A DNA stretch of 64,000 bases, from positions 124,001 to 188,000 of the forward strand of contig NZ_CP022529.1 of assembly GCF_002237595.1 (NCBI RefSeq). Reading direction: 5' to 3'. Each line of letters opens with the position of its first letter. Within the stretch, counting starts at the first letter, position 1. The stretch comes from Labrenzia sp. VG12 (GTDB lineage: Bacteria; Pseudomonadota; Alphaproteobacteria; Rhizobiales; Stappiaceae). Positions 1 to 8,318 of the stretch are shown one piece after another. A model generated the notes under the pieces. The model was not told the origin of the DNA. It did no database searches and was given only the letters and a program-made list of their open reading frames with translations. The position numbers were made by a program, and so were the translations under genes.

Positions 1-446
1 AACACGGCGGAAAGCAGTCGCGCGCTCACGAGCCTGTTTTCGTTGTGATACGCGTAAAGGTAGGCCGCCCAGGCACAAAGCAGGGCATTCAGCGATGTGT
101 TGACGCGCGATCTGGCGACAAAGCTGTCGCGCAGGTCCGGAAAAAGATAGATGACAAGCGCGAGCACCACCGGAACGAAAACGAGGATAAACCTTGGCTG
201 CAGGCGGTAAAACACTTGCGCCGACAGAACGAACAGTCCGCTCGAAATCAGATACAGGAACGAAGAGATCCTGATGTAGAAATCTCCGTGCCTGTTCATG
301 ATGGTCGCGGTCGCGATCAATGTCAGCGTCAACATGTTGATGATGATGCTCGAGCGGACATTTTTCGGGAGATTTTTGACGGAAAACAGCGAAATGAACA
401 AAATCAGAGCGCCAATATATTCTATTATTGCAAGAATATACCCCAT
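1..446 (-). CDS. Partial membrane protein, probable N-terminal sensor of a GGDEF protein
   Basis: The reading frame is open from a start at 446 to the left edge, giving about 148 residues of hydrophobic, multi-pass membrane protein; the C-terminus lies outside the window. The visible part aligns by eye with the membrane half of the diguanylate cyclase at 2167-3423: both share an A-x-x-x-F-x-x-L-x-P core, a VFxP motif and an AYLY-x-x-x-N stretch. I therefore infer a paralogous sensor domain that probably precedes a GGDEF domain, but the catalytic part is not visible. An in-frame ATG at 488 and a GTG at 476 are alternative starts. A TATAAT hexamer lies just upstream of 488, which favours one of the two downstream starts. 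Confidence 0.6.
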   Translation of the reverse strand, partial: MGYILAIIEYIGALILFISLFSVKNLPKNVRSSIIINMLTLTLIATATIMNRHGDFYIRISSFLYLISSGLFVLSAQVFYRLQPRFILVFVPVVLALVIYLFPDLRDSFVARSRVNTSLNALLCAWAAYLYAYHNENRLVSARLLSAV

Positions 447-979
447 GGTGTCAGAGTTTATTTTTGACAGCACACCGCTACTCCGCATCCAAATTAGACG
501 ACAGCAAATTATAACATAGTTCAGAATGTCAGTTTGAAGTTCTGACCTTCAAATATGCTTCCACATGGAAGCCGATTATTTTCGATATCGGGCCAAGTTC
601 CCTTTCGGCAGCTCAGCATTGCACCGCGCAGCGTTCCTGCTGCTGGAACAATTTCAAAGACTTGAATCAATCACGCGACTCAGTCCTCAAGTTGAAGATC
701 TTGATAACCGATATTGAAAAAAATGACTACATCATTTCTTAACAAGATTGAGTCAATATATTTGACAATCAGTGGTTAAGTATTGGTGGGGCCTTCGTAA
801 AACCGTTTCCTTTTTGCGATGTTGTCGTCGAACAGGCATGTGTGCGGGCGCCGTTTTATTCAGCCTGCTTTGTATTTCGAGAATTCGTCGCGCAATAATC
901 GAAGCGATTTCGAGTGTTTTCAGGAAGCCTGGCCGCTGATCGAGAGAAGTCTTGCGAATCTTGTGTGGGAAGATCAGAG
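447..979. other. Intergenic region between divergent genes
   Basis: About 530 bases with no convincing gene. It is more AT-rich than its surroundings and must hold the promoters of the leftward membrane protein and the rightward GST-like gene. It contains a TATAAT hexamer reading leftward near 511-516 and the palindrome listed at 557-572. Confidence 0.5.
557..572. promoter_or_regulatory. 16-bp palindrome, possible operator
   Basis: GCTTCCA-CA-TGGAAGC is a perfect inverted repeat with 7-base arms, about 70-110 bases upstream of the leftward membrane protein. A regulator-binding site is plausible; the regulator is unknown. Confidence 0.3.
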
Positions 980-1822
980 ATGAAACAAAATCGGCTAATT
1001 ACGCTGTTGCCATCCACAGACGTGGATCTCGGTCGGTGGCTGTTGCAGCATTCGGGCGTTTCCTATCGGGAAGAGCCGAATGCACCTGTGTTCCACGAGC
1101 TGGTTTTCTGGATGTGGAGAGCTCCGGCTTCGCGCTACATTCTCTTCGTCCCGGAAAAGGGGAAAGCGCGATACTCCGGCGTTGACGACATCCTCACTTA
1201 TTTGCAAACCGTACCGGGTTTCGACCAGGGGCTCATCCCGGATCCCGACAGGGAGCCGGATGAGCATTTTGAGGTCATGGATCTGCAGCACTATGCCAGA
1301 AGCACGATCGGCGATGAGTTGGACCGCTGGTGCTACTATCATCTCCTGCAGAACCGCAAGGCCATCTGGCCGTCGATCACGACCGGCGTGCCGCTTTATC
1401 AAAAGGCGGGTGTCTTTGTCGGCATGCCGGTGATCCGGCGTCTGATGAACTACGCCTTGAAACTGAACGCAAAAAACGCGCAGGAGGCCTTGCAGCACAC
1501 CTATGCCGGGATGGAGCGCATCGACAACATGCTCTCCGATGGAAGGGAATTTCTGGTTGGTGGGCGCCTGACACTGGCCGACTTTGCGGTGGCCGCCTCC
1601 TTTGCGCCGATCGTTCTGGCCCAAGGCTATCAGGGCATGCTGCCCAATCAGGCGATTTGCCCGCCGGAGATGGTGCCTGTAATCCAGAAAATGAGGGAAA
1701 GCCCGACCGGGCGGTTCATCCAGCGCATCTATGATCAATACCGGCCGGTGCAATCGATTGCCAGCCATGAGCGCGGCGTTACGGAGCCACTGAATTCGGT
1801 GGAGGAAAGGCGCGCTGCATAG
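980..1822 (+). CDS. Glutathione S-transferase family protein
   Basis: A 280-residue cytosolic protein. The N-terminal ~90 residues look like the thioredoxin-fold GST_N domain. The C-terminal half has the all-helical GST_C domain, with FLVGGRLTLADFAVAAS around residues 192-208, which is the usual N-capping box and hydrophobic staple region of GSTs. I chose the ATG at 980 because the product then begins directly with the thioredoxin-like strand (MKQNRLITLLPSTDVDLGRW); the frame is open back to 914. It stands alone between long gaps, so context gives no substrate. No clear catalytic Ser or Cys is visible after the first strand, so the enzymatic activity is uncertain. Confidence 0.75.
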   Translation: MKQNRLITLLPSTDVDLGRWLLQHSGVSYREEPNAPVFHELVFWMWRAPASRYILFVPEKGKARYSGVDDILTYLQTVPGFDQGLIPDPDREPDEHFEVMDLQHYARSTIGDELDRWCYYHLLQNRKAIWPSITTGVPLYQKAGVFVGMPVIRRLMNYALKLNAKNAQEALQHTYAGMERIDNMLSDGREFLVGGRLTLADFAVAASFAPIVLAQGYQGMLPNQAICPPEMVPVIQKMRESPTGRFIQRIYDQYRPVQSIASHERGVTEPLNSVEERRAA

Positions 1823-2166
1823 GTGTCGGAGGTGGCGTGTTCATGAGGGGCATGGAGGGGGAGCGGTCATGCCGCACGCTCCTCTGCGACGGGAAGTTTG
1901 CGTGACAGCGCTACCGGCGGTAAGGAAGGGGCGATAGACAATTGTCTTGAAGGCCAATCTGGCCGGGTGTGGTAGCATGGTGGAGAATAGAGGCGGCGGC
2001 TCTTGCGTGTTCCGGCAAGCATCAAGGCCTGCAACCATTTAATAACACCTGCGAACTACACCTGTGTCTGATGTGGAAGTACATGTGCTCACTTTCGTGT
2101 TTGAGGTTCGAGCCCGTGATATCTGGTCGGGATCGCGCGTCGTGAGGAATCGGGCAGGGGCATAGA
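1823..2166. other. Intergenic region
   Basis: About 340 bases between two rightward genes with no supported gene. It is presumably the promoter region of the diguanylate cyclase; no clear promoter or terminator was seen. Confidence 0.4.
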
Positions 2167-3423
2167 ATGACCTTTGACTTCGATGTGAATACGGCACGGG
2201 TCGCACTCATCGTCATCGAGCTGATTTGTGGCATCACACTTCTGTCGGCTCTGTGGCTGACGCGGGAGTGTGAGCGGCACATTTCCCTGAGCGTAATATC
2301 TTCCAGTGCGAGCCTGCTGCTCCTCAGTGCTTCCAATTTCGCCGAGATCACCAGCTATCTCTATGATCCGTGGCTGGCGATGATTTTGCGTGAGTCGCTG
2401 GTTTACGCCTCGGTCGGCTTTGCAATCCTGGCGGCGCGCCTGTTCTTTGACCTGAAGCCTTATCTTGCCGTTGTTTTCGCACCCCTGTTCATCTGGCTTG
2501 GCCTCGGTGTTTACACCGAGATCGGGGCGACTGCCGCCGGGCGTCTGCAAGTGTTCGCTCTGCTGGGCGGCGGGTTGGCGTTCTGGAACGCCTATTTGTA
2601 CTTCCACTACAATGCGCGCCATCTGGTCGCCGCCTACGGTCTGTCTTTCTGGGCGGCTCTGTCAGGCGTCAATGTGGTTTACGCAGGTGCGTCTTCATTT
2701 CTTTCGGGTGGTGGCGAATTGGCCATGGACGGACCGCTCGTCAAGGCGCATCTCATCTTCATGCTGATCTATGTCTCGATGAAATATGCGCTCATTTATG
2801 CCCTTGTCATCGAGTTTCAGCAAAAACGGCATCGCAGCGCCGCACAGCGAGATGCATTAACGGGCCTGCGCAACCGGAGGGCGCTGTTTGACGATGCCGA
2901 AACGGCTATTGCAGGCAATCGTCCTGGAGACGCGGCCCAGTCCTACAGCCTGGCGATGGTGGATATCGACCATTTCAAGCAGGTCAACGACACCTACGGT
3001 CACTCCTGCGGCGACAAGGTTCTCGTCCTTCTGGGAAGGTTGTTGGAGCAGGGACTGGATCCGGGTCACATTGCCGGGCGCAGCGGGGGCGAAGAGTTCG
3101 TCCTGGTGTTTCCGGGCGGGTCCAGGGAAAAGGCCTTCCGGTTGGTCGACAGACTGCGCAAGAAATTCGAACAGGCAACGCCTTCCATCGAAGACCTGCA
3201 GACGCCGGTGACCTTGAGCGCCGGTATTTCGCATTGTCCGACGGGAGAGACAGAATTGAGTGCAGCCCTGTTTAAGGCAGATGAAGCTCTCTACGAAGCC
3301 AAGAAGGCCGGCCGGAACCGGGTTTTCCTGTCAGATGAAAAGAAGCGCGGCCAAAACGACACCGCCTATCGATCCTTGTCGGCCGCCAGTTCGCGCTGGA
3401 ATGAGCAGGCCGTCGCCCGCTGA
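2167..3423 (+). CDS. Membrane-bound diguanylate cyclase (GGDEF)
   Basis: A 418-residue protein. Residues 1 to ~215 contain about seven hydrophobic helices, and the rest is a GGDEF domain that makes cyclic di-GMP from two GTP. The signature is the active variant GGEEF at residues 307-311, preceded by GR and a typical metal-binding segment (MVDIDHFKQVNDTYGH) about 40 residues earlier. The inhibitory RxxD site usually found five residues before the signature is missing (LDPGHIAG instead), so classical product inhibition is not expected. The membrane half resembles the truncated gene at the left end of the window, suggesting a family of paralogous sensors. It converges with the binding-protein gene downstream. 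Confidence 0.9.
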   Translation: MTFDFDVNTARVALIVIELICGITLLSALWLTRECERHISLSVISSSASLLLLSASNFAEITSYLYDPWLAMILRESLVYASVGFAILAARLFFDLKPYLAVVFAPLFIWLGLGVYTEIGATAAGRLQVFALLGGGLAFWNAYLYFHYNARHLVAAYGLSFWAALSGVNVVYAGASSFLSGGGELAMDGPLVKAHLIFMLIYVSMKYALIYALVIEFQQKRHRSAAQRDALTGLRNRRALFDDAETAIAGNRPGDAAQSYSLAMVDIDHFKQVNDTYGHSCGDKVLVLLGRLLEQGLDPGHIAGRSGGEEFVLVFPGGSREKAFRLVDRLRKKFEQATPSIEDLQTPVTLSAGISHCPTGETELSAALFKADEALYEAKKAGRNRVFLSDEKKRGQNDTAYRSLSAASSRWNEQAVAR

Positions 3424-3458
3424 AGCGACGGTTGTCTGACCTGCGGCCCTGAGCCGTC

Positions 3459-4265
3459 CTATCTCACTTTTGTGGCGGGCGGGGCGTCCTGCAGCATGTC
3501 TGGCGCGGCGCTGACCGAGAATGAGAAGAAGTCGCGGATGACCGCATCAATGTCACCACGCGCTTTCAGTCGTTGCGTCGCCTCTTTCAATGCCAGTACG
3601 TAACCGTCTTCGGGCAACGTCTTGCTGCAGATCAGCACAAAGGGGTATTGCGTGGTGACGAGGGGCTTTCCGAAGATTTCGTGAGCGATATTCGCTTTCA
3701 TGAAGGCGCTGTAGCGAACGCTTTCAATGGCCCCCATGATGGCGTCAATTCGGCCGACCTCAAGCATTCTTGCGCTTTTTTCGTAGTCGGGGGTCTGCAC
3801 CTTGTCGAGGGTTTCATCGCTGTCGAATGGATCGCCGATGCTCATGCCGGCAGGAACACCGATCTTCAGGCCCTTCAGGTCTTCATAGCTCTCCAGGTCA
3901 ATACCTTTGCGAGGGATGATGCCGACCCTGAGCTCATAGCCGATATCGGCAACATGCATGAAGTTTTCCTGCGCGAAAGGAGAGTGGGCAGCGATTGAGC
4001 AGTCGGCCGTGCCGCTGGTCAGTTCGACGACCATGCGCTTGATAGGAGCAGTTGTTGCCTTGTGGGAGAAGCCGGCTTCTTCAAGGATCAGATTGGCGAT
4101 CGTATAGTGATAACCGTCGATATTGCCGTTTTTGTCCAGGTAACTGTAGGGCTCCTGCTGCATGGTGATGAAAATGGGCCGTTCGTCCTCGGCCTGGACA
4201 GCATCTGCAGTCAGGCCGAGGAGCATAACTCCACATAACCAGGATGTGCTGAAGCGCTTCTTCAT
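3459..4265 (-). CDS. Orphan periplasmic solute-binding protein (SBP_bac_3 type)
   Basis: A 268-residue protein with a signal peptide (MKKRFSTSWLCGVMLLG, predicted cleavage after VQA) followed by a family-3 solute-binding fold: QQEPYSYLDKNGNIDGYHY at the start of the mature protein, and a later DLKGLKIGVPAG hinge strand. It should bind a small polar ligand in the periplasm. No permease or ATPase gene is adjacent, so it may serve a distant transporter or a sensor. The ATG at 4265 gives a proper signal peptide and has GGAG about 13 bases upstream; the frame continues upstream to 4358, but those codons look non-signal-like. Confidence 0.8.
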   Translation of the reverse strand: MKKRFSTSWLCGVMLLGLTADAVQAEDERPIFITMQQEPYSYLDKNGNIDGYHYTIANLILEEAGFSHKATTAPIKRMVVELTSGTADCSIAAHSPFAQENFMHVADIGYELRVGIIPRKGIDLESYEDLKGLKIGVPAGMSIGDPFDSDETLDKVQTPDYEKSARMLEVGRIDAIMGAIESVRYSAFMKANIAHEIFGKPLVTTQYPFVLICSKTLPEDGYVLALKEATQRLKARGDIDAVIRDFFSFSVSAAPDMLQDAPPATKVR

Positions 4266-4524
4266 GCGTTTTTTGGGTCTCCAGTCGGAAACCCTGACTC
4301 TACGCATGCAAAAGGAGGTCAGCCAGCTGTCATTATTGTCCAGCAGGGCAGATACCAACGAGCGGTCTGCCTGTCTGCACCAGACCTGGAATGCCGTGTT
4401 CGCTTGTCTGAAGGAATTGATACAGTTCTATCGCCCGCACCGAACCTTGGCCCGGATACATCGAGAACCGGCATGGATTTCGGCGGCCTGAAAACGCTGC
4501 AAATCAGTTTCAAAAAGAAAGAAA

Positions 4525-4601
4525 TGGTCGGAGTGAGAGGATTCGAACCTCCGACCCCCTCGTCCCGAACGAGGTGCGCTACCAGGCTGCGCTACACTCC
4601 G
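4525..4601 (-). tRNA. tRNA-Pro (anticodon CGG)
   Basis: A full cloverleaf on the minus strand. The 7-bp acceptor stem is CGGAGTG/CACTCCG with discriminator A and an encoded CCA. The anticodon stem is CCTCG/CGAGG with loop TTCGGGA, giving anticodon CGG, which reads CCG proline codons. The T-arm contains GGTTCGAATCC. Confidence 0.97.
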
Positions 4602-4975
4602 ACTTGTTTCTTGGATCTGTCAGGACAGGTCCATCGGGAACAGCGTGGCAGGGCCGCGCTGCGTGGAGGGTCATTTAGCAAAGCTGACCTGTTCCCGCAA
4701 GGGGTTTGGTGAGGGGGCGGGCATTTTTTTGAAACTGTGAACAAGTTCAGTCGGATAGCGACAAAATTCGCGAAAAATCCTGGGTGGGGCATGCGGGACG
4801 GCCCGCATCTGGCGTCTCAAACGTCCGTGTCTCGACTTGGCGACTTGAGCGCCCCTGCGAGAAAATCAGGTCCTGTTCACCCTTCTGGGGAAAACCTGTC
4901 CGAAGGGCCAGAACTTTGCCCTTACAGCCTCTTGCGCTCCGCAGCCGGTCTCGTTATACAGCGTCTCCACGGCCT
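4602..4975. other. Intergenic region between two tRNA genes
   Basis: About 370 bases between the divergently oriented tRNA-Pro and tRNA-Gln. It must hold both tRNA promoters. No protein gene is convincing; the short open frames here overlap the tRNAs. Confidence 0.5.
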
Positions 4976-5050
4976 TGGGGTGTAGCCAAGCGGTAAGGCA
5001 GCGGTTTTTGGTACCGCCATGCGAAGGTTCGAATCCTTCCACCCCAGCCA
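4976..5050 (+). tRNA. tRNA-Gln (anticodon TTG)
   Basis: A full cloverleaf. The acceptor stem is TGGGGTG/CACCCCA with discriminator G and an encoded CCA. The anticodon stem is GCGGT/ACCGC with loop TTTTGGT, giving anticodon TTG, which reads CAA (and CAG) glutamine codons. The T-arm contains GGTTCGAATCC. Confidence 0.97.
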
Positions 5051-5188
5051 GTCTTCTCCGACCAGATCTGATGAAAAGTGCTCCTTCCAGGACCCGGACG
5101 GTTTTGGGGAAAGCAGTGGCTTGTCCAATATTCGGCTTGATCTTGTTAAGTCTCTGCCCTGAAAGGCGATATTTTATTCTCTGGAAAA

Positions 5189-5209
5189 CTGTTAACAGCT
5201 TGTTAACAG
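5189..5209. repeat. Perfect inverted repeat
   Basis: CTGTTAACA-GCT-TGTTAACAG has two perfect 9-base arms around a 3-base spacer. Each arm is itself near-palindromic (GTTAAC core). It looks like a protein-binding dyad more than a terminator, because no T-run follows. Confidence 0.5.
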
Positions 5210-5283
5210 GCGAAGTTCTGCAGGTGTTGAAAAGCCAAAAGTGAAGTAGACGTAGGGTCACTCCACCGGCATTATCTTAATAA

Positions 5284-5342
5284 CTACTGAGCCAGATCGG
5301 TTCCGACTTGGTAATCGGTTCTCCGAACTGGGATCTCAGTAG
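5284..5342. other. Long imperfect hairpin, possible structured RNA
   Basis: CTACTGAG at 5284-5291 pairs exactly with CTCAGTAG at 5335-5342. Inside it, AGATCGGTTC and GAACTGGGATCT can extend the stem with a bulge, and the two inner copies of ATCGGTT can form alternative pairings. Whether it is transcribed is unknown. Confidence 0.3.
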
Positions 5343-5632
5343 CCCATGCCGAAGCTGTTCTTTCGGTCTTTCTTTCGGGAAGGTCTGACCGGTCGGTTCT
5401 CGGGCCACCACATGGGACGCGCTTTCTGGCGGTTGCGCACCGCGGATAGCGCCCCGGCAATCCGGTTACGGCGGGTTATCCGTGGGACCGGCGTGACATC
5501 AAAGCCTGCCAGGCCTTGGCGTCATGGGCTGATGCTCCCGGAGGGAGGTGAAGCCGTCGGAGATCAGGGTCGCTTTGAGGGCCTGTCTGAAAGGACGTGC
5601 GTTCAAAACAAGTATTCTGCTCCAAACAGGGG

Positions 5633-5658
5633 GGTGCTGGTGCAAACCGGCACCCTTT
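5633..5658 (+). terminator. Terminator-like hairpin
   Basis: GGTGCTGG-TGCAAA-CCGGCACC with one imperfect pair, followed by CTTTT on the plus strand. It would end a rightward transcript arriving from the gene-free region, which hints that something there is transcribed. Confidence 0.45.
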
Positions 5659-5685
5659 TGTCATGCGCCGTTGTCTTTGGCCTCA

Positions 5686-6252
5686 TCACCGCATCAAACC
5701 AGCCGACCGGCACCAGTCTTCCAGGGCGCGCCGGGCTGCGTCCCTTGCAGAGCCGGAACGGTCGAACCCCCACCAGAGTATTGTGCCTTGCCAGAGACAG
5801 GCCATCTGCCGGCCGAGCCTGTCTTGCTGCGAAGGGTCTTGCGTCAGCCTGCGCCCCAGAACCGTTGCCAGCTTCGTCCCCCACGCGGCGCCCCTGCTGC
5901 GCAGGGCAGGGTTGCGCATGTCTTCCCGCAACAGCAGCAGGCCATCGATGGTGCTGTCCTCGTCCGTGTCGGCCGGCATCAGGTCAAGCAGCAGCGATAT
6001 GGCGCCGTCCGGTGTCAGGTCGTGGTCCTGGTCCGCAAGCCGTGTGGCTTCATCGAGACCGTCCCAGGCATAAAGAAGCGTCCCTTCAACCATGGCATCC
6101 CGGCTGCCGAAACGCTGCACCAGCGTTGCCGCCGACAGGCCGACACCCTTGGCAGCCCGTTGAAACGTCAGGTTTTCGGGACCGCAGTCGGACAGGGTTT
6201 GCAACAACCGGTCAAGCACGGTTTCGTCGGGGAGGGATCTGGGTCTTGCCAT
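5686..6252 (-). CDS. TetR/AcrR family transcriptional regulator
   Basis: A 188-residue protein. The N-terminal ~50 residues form the TetR helix-turn-helix (LTFQRAAKGVGLSAATLVQRF), and the rest is a helical ligand-binding domain with TIDGLLLLREDMRNP and a Trp-rich helix near the end. It is divergent from the RibD-like reductase gene, with a perfect 13-bp-armed palindrome filling the short gap between the start codons, so it most likely represses itself and that neighbour in response to a small ligand. The ligand is unknown. Confidence 0.85.
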   Translation of the reverse strand: MARPRSLPDETVLDRLLQTLSDCGPENLTFQRAAKGVGLSAATLVQRFGSRDAMVEGTLLYAWDGLDEATRLADQDHDLTPDGAISLLLDLMPADTDEDSTIDGLLLLREDMRNPALRSRGAAWGTKLATVLGRRLTQDPSQQDRLGRQMACLWQGTILWWGFDRSGSARDAARRALEDWCRSAGLMR

Positions 6253-6254
6253 GT

Positions 6255-6288
6255 TTTATTTATAAACATATATTTGTTTATAAATAAA
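6255..6288. promoter_or_regulatory. Perfect palindromic operator between tetR and RibD-like gene
   Basis: TTTATTTATAAAC, 8 bases, then GTTTATAAATAAA: two exact 13-base arms. It sits 3 bases from the tetR start codon and 24 bases from the divergent start codon, the usual arrangement for a TetR operator overlapping both promoters. The AT-rich arms also supply likely -10 elements. Confidence 0.75.
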
Positions 6289-6312
6289 GCGTATTGCGTA
6301 AGAGGGCTCTGG

Positions 6313-6855
6313 ATGGCGAAAATCCGCGGTTACATAGCAGCAAGCCTGGATGGCTTCATTGCCGGCGAGGCGGATGACATGACCTGGCTGCAAAAATACG
6401 ATGACATGGACCTTGGTGAGCATGCGTTCCCGGCTTTCCTGCAGAGCATTCAAACGGTTGTCATGGGACGTGCAACCTATGACTTTGTTGCCAATTGCGG
6501 GTTCCCCTGGCCCTATGGCGACAAGCGCGCCTATGTGGTCACCTCAAGGCCGATCGAGAAACCTGCCGGGCCGCTGGAGATCTGCCAGGACGTCGACACG
6601 CTCATCGGCCAGCTGCGAGCGCTGGAGGACGGAGATGTCTGGGTGGTTGGCGGCGGCCGGCTGCAGATGGCTTTCCTGGAACACGGCGCGCTTGACGAAA
6701 TCGAGATCTATCTGATGCCGGAGCTGATCGGTGGCGGGGTGCCGTTGTTTCCCGCAATCGGCCTGAAAGCGTCTCCCAGACTTGCCAGCGTCCAGGCCAT
6801 GGATCGTGGCTGTGTGCGTCTGCACTATGTTTTTGCGTCCGGAGAGACGGCCTGA
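6313..6855 (+). CDS. Dihydrofolate reductase / RibD C-terminal family protein
   Basis: A 180-residue protein beginning MAKIRGYIAASLDGFIAG, the classic first strand of the DHFR/RibD_C reductase fold. It continues with VVMGRATYDF, the NADPH-site segment VWVVGGGRLQMAF and the C-terminal strand IYLMPELIGGGVPLFP. Members use NADPH to reduce pterin- or flavin-pathway compounds, but most stand-alone copies have unknown substrates. The ATG at 6313 follows GAGGGC by about 7 bases. It is divergent from tetR and probably controlled by it. Confidence 0.85.
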   Translation: MAKIRGYIAASLDGFIAGEADDMTWLQKYDDMDLGEHAFPAFLQSIQTVVMGRATYDFVANCGFPWPYGDKRAYVVTSRPIEKPAGPLEICQDVDTLIGQLRALEDGDVWVVGGGRLQMAFLEHGALDEIEIYLMPELIGGGVPLFPAIGLKASPRLASVQAMDRGCVRLHYVFASGETA

Positions 6856-6864
6856 AACATATTT

Positions 6865-6888
6865 GGCAGCGGCTTTCCGGCCGCTGCC
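6865..6888. terminator. Hairpin between convergent genes
   Basis: GGCAGCGGC-TTTCCG-GCCGCTGCC is a perfect 9-bp stem between the stop codons of two convergent genes. No T-run follows on either strand, so any termination function is inferred from position. Confidence 0.45.
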
Positions 6889-6911
6889 CTGTCGCGGTAA
6901 AAGAGCAGCCG

Positions 6912-8318
6912 TTATTTGTCCGCGGGTGGTGCCGGCGGGGTCTCCGGCGTGGCGCTGCAGGTGGTTACGCCGCCAAAACAGCCATATTTCTGGCCCTGCA
7001 GCGATGAGGCATAGTTGACGCCGGCACCCGGAGCCGGTTCCTTGAGCGTGTCGACGGTCAGGACAAAGTCGGCCTCTTCCTGGAAGATCACCACGAAGTC
7101 CGAGCCACCAAAGGCGAAATTGGCAAATTCCCAGCCCTTGTCAGCCTGGGCGCCTTCCGTGACCCAGTTGCGTTTGACGATCGACGACACCTGCGCCATG
7201 CCCATGGGTGAGATGACGACCATGCCGTGATCTTCAGTCTCGATGCCGATCACCATCCGGGTCTGGCCGAATTGCCAGTCGGCGGTGTCCTGCGGGTCAT
7301 AATGGCTGACTTCGCCCGGTTGCCGGGCTTCGGCCCAACCGGATTTCATCCGGACACCCGCCTGCAGATGCTTGAGATATACGATTTTGCCGGCGACCGG
7401 CACATGAAGCCGGTGGTAGTTGTTCACATTCAGGAACTGGTGGGTCCAGGTTCCGCCTGCAAAAAGCGTCGGGTCTATGGAGCCAAAGCTCTCAATGACC
7501 TTCTCGCCGTCCTTGCCTTCAATGAATTCAAAGACGTTGCTGTAGAGCTGACCCTTGATCATCTCACCGGCCTGGGAGATGCCGTCATAGGTTGTGACCA
7601 GCTTGCCGTCCCGGCTGATTGGCCACCAGCCGGCGGAGGTGCTGTCGCCGATGGAGACCACCGTTGCAGGGTCGTCATATCCCTCAACCGGGCGGGAGCC
7701 GGTCGGGAAGGTTGTGGCGCAGAGTTCGCGCACGAAGAAATCCTGGAAGGTCGCGTAGCCACCTTCCGGCGGGCAATACCAGTCGCCGAAATTCGGATCG
7801 CTGGTAAAGTCCGGGACATGTATGGCAGATGGAGGGGTTTCCAGATATTTGCCCCATTCAACGGCAATGTCGCGCATCCAGGCGGAAAAGGCATCGTTCT
7901 CGAACTGGATCTGGCCGCGCGGATCGGTGGTCAATTGCCGATCCACCAGGAAATAGCTGTAGGACAGAATATCGAGGATGTTCCAGTTGCAGTAATTGCT
8001 GCCGTCCATACTGACCCGAATGCCATCGTCTACGACCCCGGTCTTGATGTTCTGCGGCGGATAGGTCACCAGCGCATCGACGAAATCGTAATAGTCTTCA
8101 AGGCTTGCCACCGGATTGGTGGTCGGATCGGAATTGATGATCTGCCCGAGTGCAATGGACCGGGTCAGCTGTTCCTGCAAGGCAGGATCGCTCTCGACAA
8201 GCGCGATCAGCGCTTCGGTGGCCGGCTGGCGGCCCGGATCCGGGCAGTCGGCGGCCAGGGCGCCGGAGGCTGCGATCAGACTGACGAGGGAAAATGCGGA
8301 AGCTGCGCGAAGATGCAT
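6912..8318 (-). CDS. Secreted phosphatidylserine-decarboxylase-like protein
   Basis: A 468-residue protein with a clear type I signal peptide (MHLRAASAFSLVSLIAASGA, cleavage near ALA-AD). The mature part carries the phosphatidylserine decarboxylase pattern: FQDFFVRELCATTFPTGSRP (residues 191-210), an Asp motif SIGDS (D225), YHRLHVPVAGKI (H302, H305), and FAFGGSDFVVIF with S406. In the family, the Asp and His and the Ser of an LGST/GGST motif make up the self-cleavage machinery that creates the pyruvoyl cofactor. Here the Ser is kept, but the next residue is Asp rather than Thr. The Pro-rich C-terminus (TPETPPAPPADK) and periplasmic location are unusual, since bacterial PSD is normally an inner-membrane cytosolic-face enzyme. 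Substrate unknown. Confidence 0.75.
   Translation of the reverse strand: MHLRAASAFSLVSLIAASGALAADCPDPGRQPATEALIALVESDPALQEQLTRSIALGQIINSDPTTNPVASLEDYYDFVDALVTYPPQNIKTGVVDDGIRVSMDGSNYCNWNILDILSYSYFLVDRQLTTDPRGQIQFENDAFSAWMRDIAVEWGKYLETPPSAIHVPDFTSDPNFGDWYCPPEGGYATFQDFFVRELCATTFPTGSRPVEGYDDPATVVSIGDSTSAGWWPISRDGKLVTTYDGISQAGEMIKGQLYSNVFEFIEGKDGEKVIESFGSIDPTLFAGGTWTHQFLNVNNYHRLHVPVAGKIVYLKHLQAGVRMKSGWAEARQPGEVSHYDPQDTADWQFGQTRMVIGIETEDHGMVVISPMGMAQVSSIVKRNWVTEGAQADKGWEFANFAFGGSDFVVIFQEEADFVLTVDTLKEPAPGAGVNYASSLQGQKYGCFGGVTTCSATPETPPAPPADK

Larger units (their letters stand above)
5051..5685. other. Long region without a convincing gene
   Basis: About 635 bases between tRNA-Gln and the tetR stop codon. 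The open frames here are short, overlap each other and resemble no family I recognise. It does contain structure: a 9-bp-armed inverted repeat (5189-5209), a long imperfect hairpin (5284-5342) and a terminator-like hairpin (5633-5658), so a small RNA is possible. Confidence 0.4.

Noticed and set aside
4404..5261. Short open frames across the tRNA region
   Set aside because: They read through the tRNA genes and share no similarity with known proteins.
5346..6287. Long rightward open frame of 313 codons
   Set aside because: It overlaps the tetR gene on the other strand for most of its length, has a composition typical of an antisense shadow and no recognisable domain; TetR is clearly the coding strand.
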